Source: Lysobacter stagni (GTDB lineage Bacteria; Pseudomonadota; Gammaproteobacteria; Xanthomonadales; Xanthomonadaceae). Taken from it: a stretch of 64,000 nucleotides of DNA. Location: the NCBI RefSeq assembly GCF_030053425.1, contig NZ_JASGBI010000001.1, positions 1,682,001 to 1,746,000 on the forward strand, read 5' to 3'. The notes beneath the pieces were generated by a model. It was not told the DNA's origin, did no database searches, and saw only the letters and a list, made by a program, of their open reading frames with translations. Shown in pieces: positions 59,731-64,000 of the stretch. Both the position numbers and the translations under genes were made by a program. Position 1 is the stretch's first letter, and each line of letters opens with the position of its first letter.

Positions 59731-60264
59731 TGCGATTTCCCCTAGGAGTGTTGAACTTCACGTGCCTGTGGGCCGGCGTATCCGGTCCTCGGGCAGCCGT
59801 GCTCACCTGCACGTGCCGATAAGGTACACGCATAAGCCGTGCCAATGAGCATTTGTCGCTCCACCCGCGCTGAACTGGAGATGAGGTCACGATCTCTTTC
59901 AGACGTTTGCCCAGACCGCCTGACACAGAAGGTCAGAGGGATTCGAACGTGACCATTTGCGTCACTTTGATGCGGCGGCTCAGGCGAGGGGCGCATTGTG
60001 ACCCGGATGGCTGGCAAACGACCGCCGAGGGCGCAAGGAGTCCACGGTCGTGACGCAGTGCCGGTTTTCGATGAGGCGGGCACTTTGGGTGGGCGGGCAG
60101 GCCGAAGCGGGCTGCCTGCACGTCCTCATTCCACGCAAGAAATGGGCCGATGCCGTAGGCGTGGACGCGTCGCGCAGTGTCCCAGGTCACCAATCGGTCC
60201 GTCCGATCCCCTTCCGGTGCGCGGTTGCGCTATAGATGACGGAGATTTTCGGGGATTTCGGGGC
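59731..60264. other. 534-bp intergenic region between pilA and the spermidine-synthase-like gene
   Basis: The region holds the divergent start zones of pilA (minus) and the 60265 gene (plus). The sigma-54 promoter lies at 59830-59845. CACGTGCC occurs twice in the pilA leader (59759-59766 and 59810-59817). A CTGTGTC (reverse strand, around 59920) resembles a PilR half-site. ATTTTCGGGG/ATTTCGGGG is a tandem repeat just before 60265, and TATAGAT at 60231 is a possible -10. There is no supported gene. Confidence 0.6.
59830..59845 (-). promoter_or_regulatory. Sigma-54 promoter of pilA
   Basis: On the minus strand TTGGCACGGCTTATGC gives a perfect -24 block (TTGGCACG) and a -12 ATGC with the invariant GG-N10-GC spacing. 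The start would be near 59818, giving a leader of about 88 bases. The activator is expected to be PilR, whose gene enters the window at 63334. Confidence 0.85.
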
Positions 60265-63200
60265 ATGTCGATGTTGAGGGCTTCACGGCTTTCGTTCGTG
60301 TTGTTGCTGCTGTTCGTGTTGTCGGGCATCGCGGGCCTGATCTACCAGTCCATCTGGTCCCACTACCTGGGACTGGTCCTGGGGCACGCCGCCTACGCGC
60401 AGACGCTGGTGCTTGCGATCTTCATGGGCGGCATGGCGCTGGGGGCGTGGCTGGCCAGCCGCTGGAGCCAACGCTGGCGGCATCTGATCCTCGCGTACGC
60501 GCTGATCGAACTGGCCATCGGCGTGATGGGGCTGGTGTTCCATGGCCTGTTCGTCGCCTACACCGACGTCTCGCAGCAGACGGTGTTGCCGATGTTCTCC
60601 AGTGCGACGATGGCGCACGTCTACCAGTGGCTGACGGCATCGATCCTCATCCTGCCCCAGTGCATCCTGCTCGGCGCCACGTTCCCGCTGCTCAGCGCAG
60701 GCCTGCTGCGCGCGCAGGAAGAAGGCGTCGGCGAAGTGCTGGGCGGCCTGTACTTCAGCAACAGCATCGGTGCGGCGATCGGCGCGCTGCTGACGACGTT
60801 CCTGATCCTGCCGCTGGTCGGCATGCCCGGCACGATCCTGACCGCAGGCGCGCTGAACATCGTGGTGGCCGCGATCGCGTGGGGCGTCTGGAAAACGCGC
60901 GGGCGTGACCCGGTCCAGGCCCGCGTCGCGACACCGCAGGCCACGACGGCCGATGAGTCGTTCCCGCGTCTGTCGAAGATCCTGCTGGTATCGGCCTTCG
61001 TCACCGGTGCGACCTCGTTCGTGTACGAGATCGGCTGGGTGCGTCTGCTCAACCAGGCGCTGGGAACGACGATCCATTCCTTCGAACTGATGCTGGCCGC
61101 CTTCATCCTGGGCCTGGCGTTCGGTGGGCTGTGGGTGCGCAAGCGTTCGCCGCGCATCCGGGACGTGATCGCGTATGCGGGCGGCGCGCAGATCCTGATG
61201 GGCGTTTCGGCGCTGCTGTCGATCGTGGCGTTCTCGCAGTCGTTCCAGTGGGTCGGCTGGATGATGCAGGCGCTCGCGCGCACCGACGGCGGCTACACGC
61301 TGTTCAACCTCGGCGGCGCGGTGGTTTCGTTGCTGGTGATGTTCCCGGCCGCGTTCTTCGCCGGCATGACGCTGCCGCTGTTCACGCTGGCGCTGTTGAA
61401 CAAGGGCGGTGGGGAGCAGGTCATCGGTCGCGTCTACGCGGCGAACACGCTGGGCGCCATCGTCGGCGTGCTGCTGATGATGCACGTGCTCACGCCGGTG
61501 ATCGGCGTGCGCCTGAGCGTGATGCTGGCGGCGATCGCCGACGCGGCGCTGGGCCTGTACCTGATCCGTGCGGTGAGTCCGGCGCGGCGCACCGTGGGCT
61601 ATGTGCTGGGCGGTGCCGCGACCGCGGTGGCCCTGCTCGTGGTCACCTACGGTGGACGCATCGATCCGCTCGAGCAGGTGTCGGGCGTGTTCCGCAACGG
61701 AAGCACCGCTGCGCCGGCGGGCATGACGGTTCCGTACCTGCGCGACGGCAAGACCGCCACGGTCTCGGTCTCGGCGCACAGCAGCGGCGCCGCGCTCATC
61801 GCCACCAACGGCAAGCCCGACGCGTCGCTGATGATGGATCCGCGCGAATCGCCAACGCCCGACGAGATCACCATGGTGATGGCCGGCGCGTTGCCGTACA
61901 TCCACCATCCCAACCCGCGGAACATCGCGGTGATCGGCTGGGGTTCTGGCCTGACGACGCACACGCTCGCCGGCAGTCCGCGCGTGCAGTCCATCGAAAC
62001 GGTCGAGATCGAGCCGGCCATGTACGAGGGTGCCCGACTGTTCCACCCTCGCGTGTCGCGTGCGTATGACGATCCGCGCTCGCACGTGCGGTTCGATGAT
62101 GCGCGAACCTACTTCTCCACCGGCAATCGCCATTACGACGTGATCGTGTCGGAGCCGTCCAACCCGTGGGTGAGCGGCGTCGCCAGCCTGTTCACGCAGG
62201 AGTTCTACGGCTTCATCAGGCGGCATCTGCAAGACGACGGCATCCTCGTCCAGTGGCTGTACACCTACGAACTCAACGATCAGCTGCTGTCCACCATGGT
62301 GGCGGCGTTGATCGGTGAATTCCCGAACACCGAGGTGTACGTCACCAACACGAACGATCTGATCTTCGTCGCGCACAAGGGCAAGGCAGCCAAACCCGAC
62401 TGGTCGGCGATCCGGCAGGAACCGCTCGCGTCGGAGCTGAAGCGCGTGGGTCTGGCGAGCGAAACGGATTTCGCCATCCGCCGGGTGGGTGGGCCGCGCG
62501 TCCTGCAGGCGTTCGTCCGCAATCAGGGCGCGACGCCGTACTCGGATTTCTACCCCACGGTGGCGTTGAACGCGCCGCGCAGCCGCTTCAAGCGGGAGCT
62601 GGCCGACACGCTGGTCGGTCTGGTGGACAACGGCATGCCGGTGCTCGACATCCTCGACGGTCGGCAGGTGCACGTGCCACTGCATGCGCTGGATGCGGAC
62701 ACGTCCCGCTTCTCGACGGGCATCCGCACGGCGGCGGCGATGCGCCACGCGCTGATCGGTCGCGATGCGAGCCAGCTGGCGGAAGTGCCCGAGCTGGCCA
62801 GTCGCGTCGGGGCATTGCAGGAAGCGTCCGCGCGCGTGATCACACCGGAGCAGGTGACCTATTGGTCTGACCTGGCCTCCAGACTGGCGGACAGCAGCCT
62901 TGGCCTGTTGCCCCCGGCGGAACAGGAAGGCCTGTGGATCCATCCGGCGTGGATCGATGTGCCGAAGCAGCCGGAACTGGTGCAGGCGCTGCTGCAGGTC
63001 TACGCCGCTGCCGCCTCGCGCGACGTGGCTGCGATGAACCGCGACGCCGTGGCGCTCCTCCGTCGATCCGACGTGTCCCAGCTGAGTCCCCACGCGCGCG
63101 AACACGTGCTGGTGATCGCACAGCTGGGCGCCATCGGCACGGGCTCGCAAACGCAGGTGTCGGCGAACGAGCGCGACTTCGGGCGCGATCTCCAACCCTC

Positions 63201-63282
63201 CGCCGCGCTGGGTCCCGTGCGCAGCTACCTACTCGCGTGGGCGGACGAACCCGCGAAGAACGCGGCTGCCGGCGGCCGCTGA
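60265..63282 (+). CDS. Membrane spermidine-synthase-like protein (fused transporter-like and SAM domains)
   Basis: A 1005-residue protein. Residues 1-480 contain around 12-14 hydrophobic helices in two repeats (LSGIAGLIYQSIWSHYLGLVLG and FVTGATSFVYEIGWVRLLNQALG begin each half). Residues about 550-760 form a spermidine-synthase-like SAM fold: IAVIGWGSGLTTHTLAG, VEIEPAMYEGA, DDARTYF, DVIVSEPSNPWVSGVASLF. The last ~240 residues are helical and unassigned. The polyamine-site acids of true spermidine synthases are not clear, so activity is uncertain. ATG 60265 is preferred; 60271 is a near alternative. It lies between pilA and pilR. Confidence 0.8.
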   Translation: MSMLRASRLSFVLLLLFVLSGIAGLIYQSIWSHYLGLVLGHAAYAQTLVLAIFMGGMALGAWLASRWSQRWRHLILAYALIELAIGVMGLVFHGLFVAYTDVSQQTVLPMFSSATMAHVYQWLTASILILPQCILLGATFPLLSAGLLRAQEEGVGEVLGGLYFSNSIGAAIGALLTTFLILPLVGMPGTILTAGALNIVVAAIAWGVWKTRGRDPVQARVATPQATTADESFPRLSKILLVSAFVTGATSFVYEIGWVRLLNQALGTTIHSFELMLAAFILGLAFGGLWVRKRSPRIRDVIAYAGGAQILMGVSALLSIVAFSQSFQWVGWMMQALARTDGGYTLFNLGGAVVSLLVMFPAAFFAGMTLPLFTLALLNKGGGEQVIGRVYAANTLGAIVGVLLMMHVLTPVIGVRLSVMLAAIADAALGLYLIRAVSPARRTVGYVLGGAATAVALLVVTYGGRIDPLEQVSGVFRNGSTAAPAGMTVPYLRDGKTATVSVSAHSSGAALIATNGKPDASLMMDPRESPTPDEITMVMAGALPYIHHPNPRNIAVIGWGSGLTTHTLAGSPRVQSIETVEIEPAMYEGARLFHPRVSRAYDDPRSHVRFDDARTYFSTGNRHYDVIVSEPSNPWVSGVASLFTQEFYGFIRRHLQDDGILVQWLYTYELNDQLLSTMVAALIGEFPNTEVYVTNTNDLIFVAHKGKAAKPDWSAIRQEPLASELKRVGLASETDFAIRRVGGPRVLQAFVRNQGATPYSDFYPTVALNAPRSRFKRELADTLVGLVDNGMPVLDILDGRQVHVPLHALDADTSRFSTGIRTAAAMRHALIGRDASQLAEVPELASRVGALQEASARVITPEQVTYWSDLASRLADSSLGLLPPAEQEGLWIHPAWIDVPKQPELVQALLQVYAAAASRDVAAMNRDAVALLRRSDVSQLSPHAREHVLVIAQLGAIGTGSQTQVSANERDFGRDLQPSAALGPVRSYLLAWADEPAKNAAAGGR

Positions 63283-63335
63283 CGGCCGCCGCAGGAGGCG
63301 TGAGTTGGAAGCGACCCTCCCTTGCCGGGAGGGTC
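63271..63335. terminator. Two hairpins between the 1005-residue gene and pilR
   Basis: GGCGGCCG-ctga-CGGCCGCC (63271-63290) has the stop codon of the plus-strand gene in its loop. GACCCTCCC (63313-63321) / GGGAGGGTC (63327-63335) then reaches the pilR stop. Both stems are perfect and could serve termination of the two converging genes. Neither has a U-run. Confidence 0.55.
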
Positions 63336-64000
63336 AGTCGATGCCGAGCTTCTTCAGCTTGTAGCGCAGCGCGCGGAACGTGATGCCCAGGGCCGCCGCG
63401 GTGCGCGTCTTGTTGTAACGGTTTTCCTGCAGCGCCTGCTGGATCGCGGCGCGCTCGATCTCTTCGATGTACGAGGGCAGGGGGCTGCTGGCGGTGTCGC
63501 GCGGATTCAGCGTGCGCGGGTCGATGGCCATCATCGGCTGGCCCGGAACGGCCAGCGTCGCGTTGCCTGCGGTGGTCTGCGAAGCGGGTGCCGACGCGGC
63601 GACCGGCGCAGGCTGCGTCGACGATGCGACCTGCGGCAGACGCAGGTCCTCGGCGGCAAGCGTGTCGCCTTCGGCCAGCGCCAGCGCGCGTTCGAGGATG
63701 TTCTCCAGCTCGCGCACGTTGCCCGGGAACGCATAGCTGCGCAGTGCGGCGAGCGCGTCGCTGCTGAGCAGCGGCACGGGGCGTCCCTGCGTGGCAGCCA
63801 GGCGCTGCAGCACCTTGGCGGCGAGGCCGGGCAGATCGTCCTGGCGCTCGCGCAGCGGCGGCACGCGCAGTTCGATCACGTTGATGCGGTAGTAGAGGTC
63901 CTGGCGGAAGCGGCCATCGGCCACCAGCGCGCCAAGGTCCTTGTGCGTGGCCGACAGGATGCGCACGTCCACCGGTATTTCGCTGTTCGCGCCGACCGGG
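63334..64000 (-). CDS. pilR: Sigma-54-dependent response regulator PilR, N-terminus outside window
   Basis: The visible 222 residues are the end of an NtrC-type activator. They include the late AAA+ core (EIPVDVRILSATHKDLGALV, FRQDLYYRINVIELRVPPLRER, FPGNVRELENILERALALA) with the R-finger region, a Pro/Ala-rich linker and a Fis-type helix-turn-helix (QQALQENRYNKTRTAAALGITFRALRYKLKKLGI). The receiver domain and GAFTGA loop are outside. The pilus setting and the Fis helix make PilR the best name; it would activate the sigma-54 pilin promoters at 59239 and 59830. Confidence 0.9.
   Translation of the reverse strand, partial: PVGANSEIPVDVRILSATHKDLGALVADGRFRQDLYYRINVIELRVPPLRERQDDLPGLAAKVLQRLAATQGRPVPLLSSDALAALRSYAFPGNVRELENILERALALAEGDTLAAEDLRLPQVASSTQPAPVAASAPASQTTAGNATLAVPGQPMMAIDPRTLNPRDTASSPLPSYIEEIERAAIQQALQENRYNKTRTAAALGITFRALRYKLKKLGID

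Noticed and set aside
59935..59960. GGGATTCGAACGTGACC resembles a tRNA T-arm
   Set aside because: No acceptor stem, anticodon arm or D-arm can be built on either strand around it.
60283..63195. Long open frame antisense to the spermidine-synthase-like gene
   Set aside because: Same shadow-frame pattern (Arg, His, Gln rich), no start signal, and the sense strand has a recognisable protein.

Overview
The window is a GC-rich, very densely coding stretch of a bacterial chromosome. Its gene order is gammaproteobacterial: glyA-nrdR-ribD, an FMN-riboswitch rib operon with nusB and thiL, yraN-lpoA divergent from rsmI, rnpB, and a complete mraZ-to-ftsZ division/cell-wall (dcw) cluster with lpxC, a DciA-type gene, an M23 peptidase and secA. 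It continues with coaE and type IV pilus genes. Protein style, the coaE-pilD-pilC-pilB order and the repeat families suggest Xanthomonadaceae, most like Lysobacter or a close relative. That placement is an inference; there is no rRNA in the window.

Layout. 1-4002: a truncated AzgA-type purine permease, then an exported DUF1800/DUF1501 pair of unknown role. 4033-7810: pyrF, ettA and an LpxO-like lipid A hydroxylase, all on the minus strand. 7959-16678: glyA, a small lipoprotein, nrdR, ribD, a methyltransferase, the FMN riboswitch with ribE-ribBX-ribH-nusB-thiL, and a small membrane protein. 16687-21293: a GlcD-like flavin oxidase, a YdjM-like membrane protein, yraN and lpoA (minus), then rsmI (plus). 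21294-22375: RNase P RNA between two inverted copies of a ~95-bp repeat, then a palindrome-rich promoter region. 22376-38276: mraZ, rsmH, ftsL, ftsI, murE, murF, mraY, ftsW, murG, murC, ddlB, ftsQ and ftsA, nearly all coupled by start/stop overlaps (rsmH begins just after mraZ), then ftsZ.

38561-46014: lpxC, dciA-like and an M23 peptidase (divergent, 5 bp apart), secA behind a repeat-filled leader, a Nudix/ThiE-like fusion and coaE. 46065-64000 is a type IV pilus region: pilD, pilC and pilB, then an accessory block of glycosyltransferases, a flippase and an FkbM methyltransferase, a GT-C/TPR membrane protein, two type IV pilins each with a good sigma-54 promoter, a 1005-residue membrane spermidine-synthase-like protein, and the 3' part of the sigma-54 activator gene pilR. 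The pilins, their sigma-54 promoters, PilR, peptidase, ATPase and platform protein form one functional set. The sugar genes may decorate pili or make a surface polysaccharide.

No CRISPR array, prophage, insertion sequence, tRNA or rRNA was found. The most unusual items are repeat-derived: an inverted-repeat element read through as the rsmH C-terminus that also supplies the ftsL ribosome-binding site, the inverted repeats around rnpB, and ~86-bp tandem repeats ahead of secA. Also notable are the RibBX protein lacking GTP cyclohydrolase residues, the candidate pilin-glycosylation block and the paired sigma-54 pilin promoters.
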